Counted from the stretch's first letter, positions 50,035 through 58,410 are shown. The stretch is 64,000 nucleotides of DNA from FEN-1191 sp036490715 (GCA_036490715.1 DASXDL010000030.1:1-64000); one strand, 5' to 3'. Numbers and translations are program-made. Notes: generated from the letters alone by a model not told the origin.

Positions 50035-50923
50035 GCGCGGTGCGGGCGCCGGCCGATTGCTGGTGTTGCTGGCTTGGGCGCTGGCGCCGGTGGCCGCGAT
50101 GGCGTTGCAGCTGCAGGATGATGAGCAGGACACCCTGGAGCTGCCCGGTCCGGCCCAGCGCATCGTCAGCCTGGCGCCCGGCGCGACCGCGATGCTGTTT
50201 GCCGCCGGCGCTGGCGACAAGGTGGTCGGCACCACGGCCTATTCGGTCGAACCGGCCGCGGCTCGCAAGGTCGAGCGCATCGGTGACGCGCTGAGTTTCG
50301 ACTTGGAGCGCATTCTGGCGCTGCATCCCGATGTGGTCGTGGTGTGGGGTAGTGGCACCTCGACCACGCAGATTGCACGGCTGCAGAATGTGGGCCTGCG
50401 CATTTATCGCCACCGGCTGCGCAGCCTGGACGATATCCCGCCCAGCCTGCAGCGCCTCGGCCGCCTGGCCGGTACCGAGGCACAGGCGCAGGCCGCCGCC
50501 AGCCAGTACGCGCAGCAGATCGCCTCGTTGCGCGCCCGCTACCGGCAGCAGACTCCCGCCACGGTACTGCTGCAGGTATGGGATCGGCCGATCTATACCG
50601 TCGGCCGCCCGGAGATCATGACCGATGTCGTCAATGCCTGCGGCGATCGTAATCTGTACGACGATCTGACCGATGCGAGTCCGGCGGTGACACTGGAGTC
50701 GGTGCTGGCGCGCAATCCGCAGATCATTCTGGCGCTGGCGCCGGATGAGAAGTCGGGCGCGCGCTGGGCGCAGGCCTGGAGCGCCTTCCCGACGCTGACT
50801 GCGGTGCAATCGAGGCGCGTCATCGCCTGGAGCGATCAGCGCCTGAGCCGCCTGGGGCCCAGCATCGTGGACGCGGCCGCCGACCTGTGTCACGCGCTGC
50901 GAGCGCCGGCGCCTCATTCTTGA
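50015..50923 (+). CDS. BtuF-like helical-backbone metal/cobalamin-binding periplasmic protein
   Basis: This 302-residue periplasmic binding protein of the BtuF/FepB superfamily has a signal peptide ending AAMAL. The N-lobe has RIVSLAPGATAMLFAAGAGDKVVGTT, the linking helix is about 175-200, and the C-lobe has YTVGRPEIMTDVVNACGDRNLYDDL and SVLARNPQIILALAPDE. Start choice: GTG 50015 (overlapping the TetR gene by 20 bases) gives a good signal peptide with a basic N-terminus; a TTG at 50057 is an alternative. No BtuC/BtuD permease or ATPase lies in the window, so cobalamin as ligand is the best guess only. Its stop overlaps the -35 of the trp promoter. Confidence 0.85.
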   Translation: MRPSSTKRGAGAGRLLVLLAWALAPVAAMALQLQDDEQDTLELPGPAQRIVSLAPGATAMLFAAGAGDKVVGTTAYSVEPAAARKVERIGDALSFDLERILALHPDVVVVWGSGTSTTQIARLQNVGLRIYRHRLRSLDDIPPSLQRLGRLAGTEAQAQAAASQYAQQIASLRARYRQQTPATVLLQVWDRPIYTVGRPEIMTDVVNACGDRNLYDDLTDASPAVTLESVLARNPQIILALAPDEKSGARWAQAWSAFPTLTAVQSRRVIAWSDQRLSRLGPSIVDAAADLCHALRAPAPHS

Positions 50924-50949
50924 CGCCCGGCGGCGGCGCTGGCCATACT
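50920..50949 (+). promoter_or_regulatory. trp operon promoter
   Basis: TTGACG (50920-50925; overlaps the BtuF-like stop) and CATACT (50944-50949) are spaced by 18 bases. The expected start point is at about 50956-50957, which is the ATG of the leader peptide. Confidence 0.6.
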
Positions 50950-50956
50950 GTGTTTT

Positions 50957-51007
50957 ATGGCTGCCAACGTTGCACCGGCCGGTAGGTGGTGGTGGCGCCG
51001 CTCCTGA
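50957..51007 (+). CDS. trpL: TrpL leader peptide
   Basis: This 16-codon ORF (MAANVAPAGRWWWRRS) has three tandem Trp codons (TGG at 50987-50995) and stops at TGA 51005-51007. The three Trp codons and the attenuator structures downstream identify it as the leader that senses charged tRNA-Trp. No ribosome site is visible; the predicted transcription start lies at or one base before its ATG, so it may be translated from a leaderless message, as reported for trpL in Sinorhizobium meliloti. Confidence 0.88.
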   Translation: MAANVAPAGRWWWRRS

Positions 51008-51110
51008 CGGAGTGGGCGCTGGACGTTGCTGCATGTCTTGAAACGCACTTAAAGGTACAAGCAAACACCAGAACCCATCTCCGGAAGCCTCCGGGATGGG
51101 TTTTTTTATT
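50996..51110 (+). promoter_or_regulatory. trp attenuator (pause hairpin, antiterminator and terminator)
   Basis: Three mutually exclusive pairings can be read. 1:2, the pause hairpin: CGCC (50996-50999) and CTCC (51001-51004) with GGAG (51009-51012) and GGCG (51015-51018). 2:3, the antiterminator: GGAGTGGG (51009-51016) pairs with CCCATCTCC (51074-51082) leaving one bulged T. 3:4, the terminator at 51072-51102. Stalling at the Trp codons would cover segment 1 and free 2:3, letting RNA polymerase run into trpE; fast translation favours the terminator. The same logic as in E. coli trp, with different sequences. Confidence 0.88.
51072..51110 (+). terminator. Attenuator terminator hairpin upstream of trpE
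   Basis: The stem AACCCATC / GATGGGTT plus CCGGA / TCCGG (one bulged T at 51080, four-base loop 51086-51089) is followed by a run of T and ATT. It is the strongest intrinsic terminator in the window. Its 3' arm also holds the only G-rich ribosome-site-like sequence before trpE, so it may hinder trpE translation too. Confidence 0.9.
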
Positions 51111-51113
51111 GCC

Positions 51114-52499
51114 ATGAAACCGCCATTCGACATCGCCGGTGATCTGGATACTCCGGTATCGGCATTTGCCAAGCTGGCGCCGTTCGAGCCGCGTTTTCTG
51201 CTCGAGAGCGTCGAGGGCGGCGAGCGCCTCGGCCGTTATTCGTTCATCGGTTTCGGTGACGTGCTGCAGGTGCGGCTGGACGAGCATGGCCTGGTGATCG
51301 GCACCGAGCGCCGGCCGGTGCCGACCAGCCAGGCACAGCTGCTCGATGGGCTACGCCATGCGCTGCGTCATCTGCCGGTGCCGCAGCCCGCGCTCGGCCA
51401 GGTACCGCTGGCCGGCGGGCTGGTGGGTTACACCTCCTATGATGTGGTGCGGTTCTTCGAGCGATTGCCGCAGCGCCACCCGCTGCTGCCGGGTGTGCCG
51501 CTGCTGCACTACGTCGCGCCGCGATCGCTGCTGGTGTTCGACCACGTCAGTCGTGGCATCGCACTGCTGCATGCCGGCAGCGACGCCGAGCGCGAGTCGC
51601 TGCGCCGCGAAGTCATTCGGGCACTACGTGGCGGCGTACCGTTCATCCGCTCCGGCGGCGGTTTCAGCCCACCGTCTCCAGCGCTCACGCGCGAGGCCTA
51701 CATCGACGGCGTCAAGCGTGCGCAGGAATACATCGCCGCCGGCGACGTCTACCAGCTGGTGCTGGCATCGCGCTTTACCGGGCGCCACACGCTTGATCCG
51801 TTCCAGGTGTATCGCGCGCTGCGGCTGATCAATCCTTCGCCCTACATGTACTTCTGCCGGCTCGGTGACCTGACCGTGGTGGGCTCATCACCCGAGGCGC
51901 TGGTCAAACTCAATCACGGCGCGGCTGAGCTGCGCCCGATCGCGGGTACCCGGCCGCGCGATGACGATCCCGGCGTCGATGCGCAGCTCGAGGCCGAGCT
52001 GCGCGCCGATAGCAAGGAAAATGCCGAGCACGTGATGCTAGTGGATCTGGCGCGCAACGATCTGGGCCGCGTGGCCTGCGCCGGCAGCGTGCGCGTCGAG
52101 CCGTACCGTTCGATCGAGCGCTACAGTCATGTGATGCACATCGTCAGTGGCGTGCGCGGGCAGCTGGCCGCGCAGCGCGACGCCTTTGATCTGTTCGCCG
52201 CGACCTTTCCGGCCGGCACGCTGGTGGGAGCGCCCAAGGTGCGCGCAATGGAGATCATCGAAGAACTCGAGCCGGTGCGCCGCGGCTTGTACGGCGGCAC
52301 CATTGGCTATTTCGGTGCCCAGGGCGACATGGATCAGGCCATCACCATCCGTACGCTGGTGTTTCATGGCGAGGAGTTCAGTTATCAGGCTGGCGCCGGT
52401 CTGGTCGCCGACAGCAAACCGGCAGCCGAGCACGATGAGGTACTTGCCAAGAGCGCCGCGCTGCTCGGGGCGATGAAGCTCGCGCAGGAGGGTCTGTGA
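51114..52499 (+). CDS. trpE: Anthranilate synthase component I (TrpE)
   Basis: This 461-residue subunit converts chorismate and ammonia to anthranilate. The Trp-feedback LLES motif (FLLESVEGGERLGRYSFIG) is in the N-terminal domain. The catalytic core has ASRF, SPYMYFCRLGDLTVVGSSPEAL, PIAGTRPRD, the metal/chorismate segment VMLVDLARNDLGRV and AGAGLVADS. ATG 51114 is preferred; ATG 51096 in the same frame lies inside the terminator stem and would add non-homologous residues. It overlaps trpG by GTGA. Confidence 0.95.
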   Translation: MKPPFDIAGDLDTPVSAFAKLAPFEPRFLLESVEGGERLGRYSFIGFGDVLQVRLDEHGLVIGTERRPVPTSQAQLLDGLRHALRHLPVPQPALGQVPLAGGLVGYTSYDVVRFFERLPQRHPLLPGVPLLHYVAPRSLLVFDHVSRGIALLHAGSDAERESLRREVIRALRGGVPFIRSGGGFSPPSPALTREAYIDGVKRAQEYIAAGDVYQLVLASRFTGRHTLDPFQVYRALRLINPSPYMYFCRLGDLTVVGSSPEALVKLNHGAAELRPIAGTRPRDDDPGVDAQLEAELRADSKENAEHVMLVDLARNDLGRVACAGSVRVEPYRSIERYSHVMHIVSGVRGQLAAQRDAFDLFAATFPAGTLVGAPKVRAMEIIEELEPVRRGLYGGTIGYFGAQGDMDQAITIRTLVFHGEEFSYQAGAGLVADSKPAAEHDEVLAKSAALLGAMKLAQEGL

Positions 52500-53092
52500 G
52501 CGCGCGGCTGCTGCTGATCGATAACTACGATTCCTTCACCTACAACTTGGTGCAGGCGTTCCTGGTGCTCGGCGCCGATGTACGCGTGTATCGCAACGAC
52601 GCCATCAGCATTGAGCAGGCGCGCGCGCTGCAGCCGACGCACCTGTGCATCTCGCCCGGCCCCGGCACGCCGCAGAAGGCCGGCGTGTCGATGGACATGG
52701 TGCGCGCCTTTGCTGGCCAGATCCCGGTGTTCGGCGTGTGTCTGGGTCACCAGGCGATCGTCGAAGTCTTCGGCGGCAAGGTGGTGCGCGCCGGCCGGCT
52801 GATGCACGGCAAGACCTCAACGCTTGAGCATGACGGCCGCGGCGTGTTCGAACAGATTACCGCCGGCTGTGAAGTCGGACGCTACCACTCGCTGATCGCG
52901 CAACCGCAATCGATGCCGTCGGATCTCGAGGTCAGTGCCCGCACCCCCGAGGGCGAGATCATGGGCGCGCGCCATCGACAACATTCGGTCGAGGGCGTGC
53001 AGTTTCATCCGGAGAGCGTGCTCACGCCCGACGGCCCGGCGATGATGCGCAACTTTCTGCAGTTCAGCGGCGGCCAGCGCCGCGGTGGCTGA
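52496..53092 (+). CDS. trpG: Anthranilate synthase glutamine amidotransferase component (TrpG)
   Basis: This 198-residue class I glutaminase supplies ammonia to TrpE. The catalytic Cys82 lies in PVFGVCLGHQAI, the His/Glu pair in GVQFHPESVL, and the N-terminal NYDSFTYNLVQ and SPGPGTP segments are diagnostic. Start GTG 52496 overlaps trpE by four bases. The gene is separate from trpD, unlike the E. coli trpGD fusion. A PabA function (shared with folate synthesis) cannot be excluded, as no second copy is in view. Confidence 0.95.
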   Translation: MSARLLLIDNYDSFTYNLVQAFLVLGADVRVYRNDAISIEQARALQPTHLCISPGPGTPQKAGVSMDMVRAFAGQIPVFGVCLGHQAIVEVFGGKVVRAGRLMHGKTSTLEHDGRGVFEQITAGCEVGRYHSLIAQPQSMPSDLEVSARTPEGEIMGARHRQHSVEGVQFHPESVLTPDGPAMMRNFLQFSGGQRRGG

Positions 53093-53103
53093 CGGGTTAG
53101 CCC

Positions 53104-54162
53104 ATGAGCGACGCCCCGGCGCTGCGTGCGATGCTCGATCGGCTGTTGGATGGCAACAGTCTGACGCAGTCGGAGGCCGCCGGATTGCTGGTGGCACTGA
53201 CCTCCGAGGAGCTGTCACCGGCGTTGGCAGGCGCACTGCTGGCGGCGCTGCGCGCCAAGGGCGTCACCGCCGAGGAACTGCGCGGATTTGCGACCTCGAT
53301 GCGCGCGCTGGCGCGCCGACCAGAGCTGCCGGCGCTGGCCGACGCGATCGACATCGTCGGTACCGGTGGTGATCGTTCCGGCAGCCTGAACCTGTCCACC
53401 GGCGCCGCGCTGCTGGCGGCCGCGTGCGGGCTGCCGGTGATCAAGCACGGCAATCGCGCCATCTCCAGCCGCGCCGGCAGTGCCGACGTGCTGCAGGCGC
53501 TGGGATTGCCGCTGCCGCTGGATGAGTCCGCCGCCGGGCGCTGCTTCGCGGTGCTCGGCTTCACCTTTCTGTTCGCACCGTACTACCACGCCGCCACCAA
53601 GAACCTGGCACCGGTGCGCGCCGCGCTCGGGGTGCGCACCGTGTTCAACCTGCTCGGTCCGCTGACCAATCCGGCCGCGCCACCGTATCTACTGATCGGC
53701 GCGTTCGATCCGGCCACCGCCGAGCTGATCGCGCACGCGCTGGTGGGGGCCGGAACCCGACGGGCGTTTGTCATTCACGGCGCGCAAGGCTGGGACGAAC
53801 CCACGCCGATCGGACCGTTCACGCTGTTCGACGTCAGTGCCGCGGGCGTGCGCAGCGAACAGCGCACACCGCAAGACTACGGTCTGGCGCTGTGCGCAGC
53901 CGAGGCGCTCGCCGGTGGCAATGCCGATCACAACGCGCATGAGCTCACACGCGTGCTGGCGGAGCGCGCCACCGGCGCCCATCGTGACGCGCTGCTGCTC
54001 GGGGCCGCGCTGGCGCTGGAGCTGACCGGGCGCGAGAGCGCCCCGCGTGCGGCGATCGCGCGCGCGGGGCAGGCGATCGACAGCGGCGCGGCCGGCCGGC
54101 TGCTCGCCGACCTGCGCCGTTTCGGCGCGGATCAGTTGCGGCGTGCAGGCGCGGGCCCGTGA
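53104..54162 (+). CDS. trpD: Anthranilate phosphoribosyltransferase (TrpD)
   Basis: This 352-residue enzyme transfers phosphoribose from PRPP to anthranilate. The PRPP-binding VGTGGDRSGSLNLSTG (85-100), the KHGNR motif (114-118), and the substrate segment FAPYYHAATKNLAPVRAALGVRTVFNLLGPL (seen as separate motifs) are intact. It starts 11 bases after trpG and its stop overlaps the GTG start of trpC (GTGA). Confidence 0.95.
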   Translation: MSDAPALRAMLDRLLDGNSLTQSEAAGLLVALTSEELSPALAGALLAALRAKGVTAEELRGFATSMRALARRPELPALADAIDIVGTGGDRSGSLNLSTGAALLAAACGLPVIKHGNRAISSRAGSADVLQALGLPLPLDESAAGRCFAVLGFTFLFAPYYHAATKNLAPVRAALGVRTVFNLLGPLTNPAAPPYLLIGAFDPATAELIAHALVGAGTRRAFVIHGAQGWDEPTPIGPFTLFDVSAAGVRSEQRTPQDYGLALCAAEALAGGNADHNAHELTRVLAERATGAHRDALLLGAALALELTGRESAPRAAIARAGQAIDSGAAGRLLADLRRFGADQLRRAGAGP

Positions 54163-55007
54163 ACGGCGTGCCCCGCAGCGACTTTCTGGCGGCGATGAGC
54201 GAATCGAGCCGGCAACGGGTCGCGCAGGCACGTGCGCGTGCGCCCGAGCGCGAACTGCAGGCGCGTGCGCTGGCGTTGCCGCGACCGCCGCGGCTTAAGT
54301 GGTCGGCCGGCGGCTTCGATCTGATCGCCGAGGTCAAGCTGCGCTCACCCGCCGCCGGCAAGCTCAAGGACGGCGCCGAAGACATCGCCGCACGAGTCAC
54401 CGCCTATGCGGACGCCGGGGCGGCGGCGATCTCGGTACTGACCGAACCGTCTCGCTTCGATGGCTCGCTGTCGCACTTAAGCGCGGCGGCCGGCGCGCTA
54501 GGCAGCCGCACTCCGGTCATGCGCAAGGATTTTCTGGTGGATCCGTACCAGGTGTTCGAGGCGCGCGTGGCCGGTGCCGGCGGCATTTTGCTGATCCTGC
54601 GGATGCTAACGTCGGCCGAAGTGCAGGCGCTGCTCGATGCAGCGGCCGCACTGGGCCTGTTCGTGCTGCTGGAAGCGTTCGACGCCGCCGACCTGGCGCG
54701 GTCCGCCACCCTGGTCGAAAGCCACCGTTCGCGCATGCAACTGCTGGTAGGTGTCAACTGCCGCGATCTGGTGACGCTCGAAGTCGTGCCCGGGCGGCTC
54801 GAGCAGCTCGCCGCGCTGCTGCCGCCCACGGTCGCGCGCGTGGCCGAGAGCGGTGTCAGCACCGGCGCGGATGCCGCGCGCGTCGCTGCCGCGGGTTACA
54901 GCGTCGCGCTGGTGGGCAGCGCGCTGATGCAGGCGGATGATCCGCGCGCACTGGCCGACGCGCTGCTGTGCGCCGGCCGCGCCGCCGCGAGCGCCCGATG
55001 TGGCTGA
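54159..55007 (+). CDS. trpC: Indole-3-glycerol phosphate synthase (TrpC)
   Basis: This 282-residue TIM barrel closes the indole ring of CdRP. The catalytic Glu58/Lys60 pair lies in LIAEVKLRSPAAGKL, and VMRKDFLVDPYQVFEAR, GVNCRDLVTLEV and RVAESGVSTGADA follow. The usual 'SPSKG' segment reads SPAAGKL here. It is not fused to trpF (in E. coli it is). Overlaps: GTGA with trpD, 10 bases with trpF. Confidence 0.94.
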   Translation: MNGVPRSDFLAAMSESSRQRVAQARARAPERELQARALALPRPPRLKWSAGGFDLIAEVKLRSPAAGKLKDGAEDIAARVTAYADAGAAAISVLTEPSRFDGSLSHLSAAAGALGSRTPVMRKDFLVDPYQVFEARVAGAGGILLILRMLTSAEVQALLDAAAALGLFVLLEAFDAADLARSATLVESHRSRMQLLVGVNCRDLVTLEVVPGRLEQLAALLPPTVARVAESGVSTGADAARVAAAGYSVALVGSALMQADDPRALADALLCAGRAAASARCG

Positions 55008-55597
55008 AGATCTGCGGGGTGAATTCGCCCGACGCGGTGGCGGCGGCGCTGGCGGCGCAGGTCGATGCAATCGGTCTGGTATTTTCACCGTCGGTGCGGC
55101 GGGTGGATGTGGATCAGGCGGCGCAGTTGGCCGCGCCGGCGCGCGGCCGCGTAACGTTGGTGGCGGTGACGCTGCATCCGTCGCAGGCGCTGGTGGATGC
55201 GATCATCGCGCGCTTCAAGCCGGATGCGTTGCAGACCGACCTGGCGGACTTCGACGGCCTGCAGCTGCCGCAGTCGCTCGCGCGGTTGCCAGTGCTGCGC
55301 GCCGCGGTGGCGCCGGGGGTGCGGCCGCCCGCGCGGCTGCTGTTCGAGGGCGCACGCAGCGGCAGCGGTGAGAGCGCCGATTGGGATGCGGCCGGCAGGC
55401 TGGCGCGCGACAGCGAGTTGATCCTCGCCGGCGGCCTGACGGCAGCCAACGTGGCGGCGGCCATCGAGCGGGTACAGCCGCATGGCGTCGACGTGTCGAG
55501 CGGGGTCGAATCGGCGCCGGGCTGCAAGAGTGCGCCGCTGATCGAGGAATTCGTGCAGGCCGCGCGCGCGGGATTTCGGGCGCGGCAACGGGATTGA
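54998..55597 (+). CDS. trpF: Phosphoribosylanthranilate isomerase (TrpF)
   Basis: This 199-residue TIM barrel performs the Amadori rearrangement of PRA to CdRP. The catalytic Cys6 lies in LKICGVNSPDA. The phosphate-binding AGGLTAANV and GVDVSSGVE loops are typical. Position Asp126-equivalent is within the AG-G end region. The usual QLHG loop after strand 3 reads LQTDL here (residues about 80-84), a divergent form that deserves a check against relatives. ATG 54998 overlaps the trpC end by ten bases; trpB follows 14 bases later. Confidence 0.92.
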   Translation: MWLKICGVNSPDAVAAALAAQVDAIGLVFSPSVRRVDVDQAAQLAAPARGRVTLVAVTLHPSQALVDAIIARFKPDALQTDLADFDGLQLPQSLARLPVLRAAVAPGVRPPARLLFEGARSGSGESADWDAAGRLARDSELILAGGLTAANVAAAIERVQPHGVDVSSGVESAPGCKSAPLIEEFVQAARAGFRARQRD

Positions 55598-55611
55598 ATG
55601 GGAGATCAGTG

Positions 55612-56868
55612 ATGATGGAGATCGACACGGCGGTGGAAGCTGAGCGCGCGCTGGCCGAGCTGTTGGCCGGCCGCTATCCGGATGCGCGCGGACGCTACGG
55701 CCCATTCGGTGGGCGCTACGTACCGGAAACGCTGATTCCGGCGCACGAGCGGCTGGAGCGCGGTGCGCTGCGCTGGCTCGCCGACCCGGAATTCCAGGCC
55801 GAGCTGAACCAGGAGCTGCGCGACTGGGTTGGGCGGCCGACCGCGCTGAGTCCCGCGCCACATCTGTCGAAGGCCTGGGGAGCGCAGGTATGGCTCAAGC
55901 GCGAGGATCTGGCGCATACCGGCGCGCACAAGATCAACAACGCCCTGGGGCAAGCGCTGCTCGCGCGCCGACTCGGCGCCAAGCGCATCGTGGCCGAGAC
56001 CGGCGCCGGCCAGCATGGGGTGGCGAGCGCTGCCGCCTGCGCCCGCGTCGGCATACCGTGTACGGTCTACATGGGTGCGGTCGACATGGAGCGGCAGGCG
56101 CCCAACGTCGGCCGCATGAAACTGATGGGCGCGACCGTGGTGCCGGTGACCAGCGGCGATCGCACCTTGCGCGCGGCGATCGACGAGGCGCTGCGCGACT
56201 GGGTCGCCGATCCGACCAACACCTATTACCTGCTCGGCTCGGCCGTCGGCGGTCATCCCTATCCCTACATCGTGCGCCAGCTGCAGGCCGTGATCGGACG
56301 CGAGGCGCGCGCGCAGATGCTGGAGCGCGCCGGCTCGCTGCCGGACGTCGTGGTTGCCTGCGTCGGTGGTGGCTCGAACGCGATCGGGTTGTTTCACGCC
56401 TTTCTCGCTGACCGCAGTGTCGAGATCGTCGGTATCGAGGCCGGTGGCCGCGGCCCGGGCCTGGGCGACAATGCCGCGACCCTGGTCAACGGCCGGCCCG
56501 GGGTCCTGCACGGCAGCTACTCGATGCTGCTGCAGGACAAGCACGGCCAGATCCAGGAGACGCACTCAGTCTCGGCCGGGCTCGATTATCCGGGCGTCGG
56601 ACCCGAGCACTCGCTGCTCGGGGCGATCGGTCGGGTGCGCTACCAGGCCGCCAGCGATCAGGAGTCGCTCGAGGCGGTGCGCGAGTGCTGCCAGAGCGAG
56701 GGCATACTGCCGGCGATCGAGAGCGCGCATGCGCTCGCGGGTGCGCGCCGCTGGGCCGCAGCGCACCCCGGCGCACGTATTCTGGTCGGCGTTTCCGGCC
56801 GCGGCGACAAGGACATGTCGACCCTGACGCAGGCGCTGCTGTCGACTGCCCCGGCGGCTTCGTCGTGA
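55612..56868 (+). CDS. trpB: Tryptophan synthase beta chain (TrpB)
   Basis: This 418-residue PLP enzyme joins indole and serine. The PLP lysine is Lys107 in HTGAHKINNALGQ, the indole/serine site has ETGAGQHGVA, the phosphate loop CVGGGSNAIG and the allosteric segment GRGPGLGDNAATL. It starts at ATG 55612 with GGGAGA seven bases upstream. The N-terminal ~20 residues extend beyond E. coli TrpB. It overlaps trpA by GTGA, the usual coupling for subunits made in equal amounts. Confidence 0.96.
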   Translation: MMEIDTAVEAERALAELLAGRYPDARGRYGPFGGRYVPETLIPAHERLERGALRWLADPEFQAELNQELRDWVGRPTALSPAPHLSKAWGAQVWLKREDLAHTGAHKINNALGQALLARRLGAKRIVAETGAGQHGVASAAACARVGIPCTVYMGAVDMERQAPNVGRMKLMGATVVPVTSGDRTLRAAIDEALRDWVADPTNTYYLLGSAVGGHPYPYIVRQLQAVIGREARAQMLERAGSLPDVVVACVGGGSNAIGLFHAFLADRSVEIVGIEAGGRGPGLGDNAATLVNGRPGVLHGSYSMLLQDKHGQIQETHSVSAGLDYPGVGPEHSLLGAIGRVRYQAASDQESLEAVRECCQSEGILPAIESAHALAGARRWAAAHPGARILVGVSGRGDKDMSTLTQALLSTAPAASS

Positions 56869-57668
56869 GCGCATCGCCGGGCACCGCTGCCGATTTGCCG
56901 CGCGATCGCATCGTGTCGGCGCTGCGTGCTGCCGCCAAGCACGGTCAGCCGGCGCTGGTGGCCTATCTGACCGCCGGATTCCCCGATCGCGAGAAGTTTC
57001 GGCAGCACCTGCAGGCGGTGGCCGCCGAAGCCGACGTGGTTGAGGTCGGCGTGCCGTTCTCCGATCCGATGGCCGACGGCGTCACCATCCAGCGTTCGAG
57101 CGAGCAGGCGCTGCGCGCCGGTGTGACGCTTGAATGGATTCTGGATGAGCTCGGTGCGCTGGCGCCGTTGGCGGCACCGCTGCTGCTGATGAGCTACATG
57201 AATCCGCTGCTGGCGTTCGGGCTCAAGGCGCTGGCGCAGCGCGCAGCCGAGGTCGGCGTGTGCGGTTTCATCGTGCCCGATCTGCCGTTCGACGAGAGCG
57301 AGGAGCTGCGCAGCACCCTGGCGCCGCACGGATTGGCCGTGGTGCAGATGGTCACGCCGGTCACCCCGCCCGAGCGCTTGGCGCGCGTGGCCGGGGCCAG
57401 CCAGGGTTTCGTCTATGCAGTCACGATGACCGGCACCACCGGCCACATGATTGCGGCGCCACGCGACATTGCCGACTACCTGGAGCGCGTGCGTGCTGCG
57501 GCCTTGGTGCCGGTCTGCGCCGGCTTTGGTATTCGCACGCGCGAGCAGATCGACGCGCTGCGCGGCATGGTCGACGGCGTGATCATCGGCTCGGCGCTGG
57601 TGGAAGTGGTGGAGCGCGGTGAGTCGCCGCAGCAGTGGCTCGCGACACTGCGGCCGCCACGCCGGTGA
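56865..57668 (+). CDS. trpA: Tryptophan synthase alpha chain (TrpA)
   Basis: This 267-residue TIM barrel cleaves indole-3-glycerol phosphate. The catalytic Glu60 and Asp71 lie in VEVGVPFSDPMADG (E. coli Glu49 and Asp60), and the phosphate loop is CAGFGIRTREQ and VIIGSALVE. Start GTG 56865 is inside the trpB stop (GTGA). It ends the trp operon; the next start is 22 bases away on the same strand, so the following gene may be co-transcribed. Confidence 0.96.
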   Translation: MSASPGTAADLPRDRIVSALRAAAKHGQPALVAYLTAGFPDREKFRQHLQAVAAEADVVEVGVPFSDPMADGVTIQRSSEQALRAGVTLEWILDELGALAPLAAPLLLMSYMNPLLAFGLKALAQRAAEVGVCGFIVPDLPFDESEELRSTLAPHGLAVVQMVTPVTPPERLARVAGASQGFVYAVTMTGTTGHMIAAPRDIADYLERVRAAALVPVCAGFGIRTREQIDALRGMVDGVIIGSALVEVVERGESPQQWLATLRPPRR

Positions 57669-57690
57669 AGTACTGATCGGAGCTGGCGCG

Positions 57691-58410
57691 GTGCCGACCC
57701 TGACTGTTGATGCGCGCTTCTGCGGTCCGCCAGGCTGCGCCAACGGCGGTTATTTCGCCGGCCTGCTGTCCCAGCATTCGCCCGATCTGGTGCGGGTGCG
57801 AATTGAGAAGCCGGTGCCGCTGCAAGTGCCGCTGGAAGTGCGCACGCAGGCCGATGGTGCGCTCGAGCTGGTTCACCAGGGCGTCACCTTCGCGCGCGCC
57901 CAGCCGGTTCCCTTCGAGCTGAGCGTGCCGCAGGCGCCGGACTATCTGCGGGCACTGGATGCCTCGCGCCATTACGTCGGCTTTGATCACCACGCCTTTC
58001 CGCAATGCTTCGTCTGCGGCACCGAGCGCGCGCGCGGCGACGGCCTGCGCGTATTCGCCGGTGCGCTGCCGGGACACGAGCAAGTCGCCGGAACCTGGGT
58101 GCCGGACGTGTCGCTGTCGGCCGGCGACGGCAAGGTGCGGCCGGAATTCATGAGCGCGGCGCTCGACTGCCCGGGCTATTTCGCCGCACGCAGCGATGGC
58201 GTACCGATGCTGCTCGGGGAATTCAGCGTGCACGTGGATCGCTGCGTGCACATCGATGAGCCGTGCATCGTGATCGGCTGGCGCATTGGGATCAGTGGTC
58301 GAAAGTACGAGGTCGGCACCGCGCTGTTCGACTACGACGGTGACCTGTGCGCGCGCGCGCGAGCGTTGTGGATTGAGCCGCGGGGTGGGGGCATTTTGCG
58401 CCCGCTGTGA
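57691..58410 (+). CDS. Hotdog-fold, thioesterase-superfamily protein
   Basis: This 239-residue protein starts at GTG 57691 with GGAG eight bases upstream; the frame is open further upstream but overlaps trpA. It resembles double-hotdog or acyl-CoA-binding-fold proteins: FCGPPGCANGGYFAGLLSQ is the long hotdog helix start, VRIEKPVPLQVPLEVRTQ and GTERARGDGLRVFAG follow, then a second helix in MSAALDCPGYFAA. The catalytic residue is not obvious. Substrate and role are unknown; it may be co-transcribed with trp. Confidence 0.75.
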   Translation: MPTLTVDARFCGPPGCANGGYFAGLLSQHSPDLVRVRIEKPVPLQVPLEVRTQADGALELVHQGVTFARAQPVPFELSVPQAPDYLRALDASRHYVGFDHHAFPQCFVCGTERARGDGLRVFAGALPGHEQVAGTWVPDVSLSAGDGKVRPEFMSAALDCPGYFAARSDGVPMLLGEFSVHVDRCVHIDEPCIVIGWRIGISGRKYEVGTALFDYDGDLCARARALWIEPRGGGILRPL

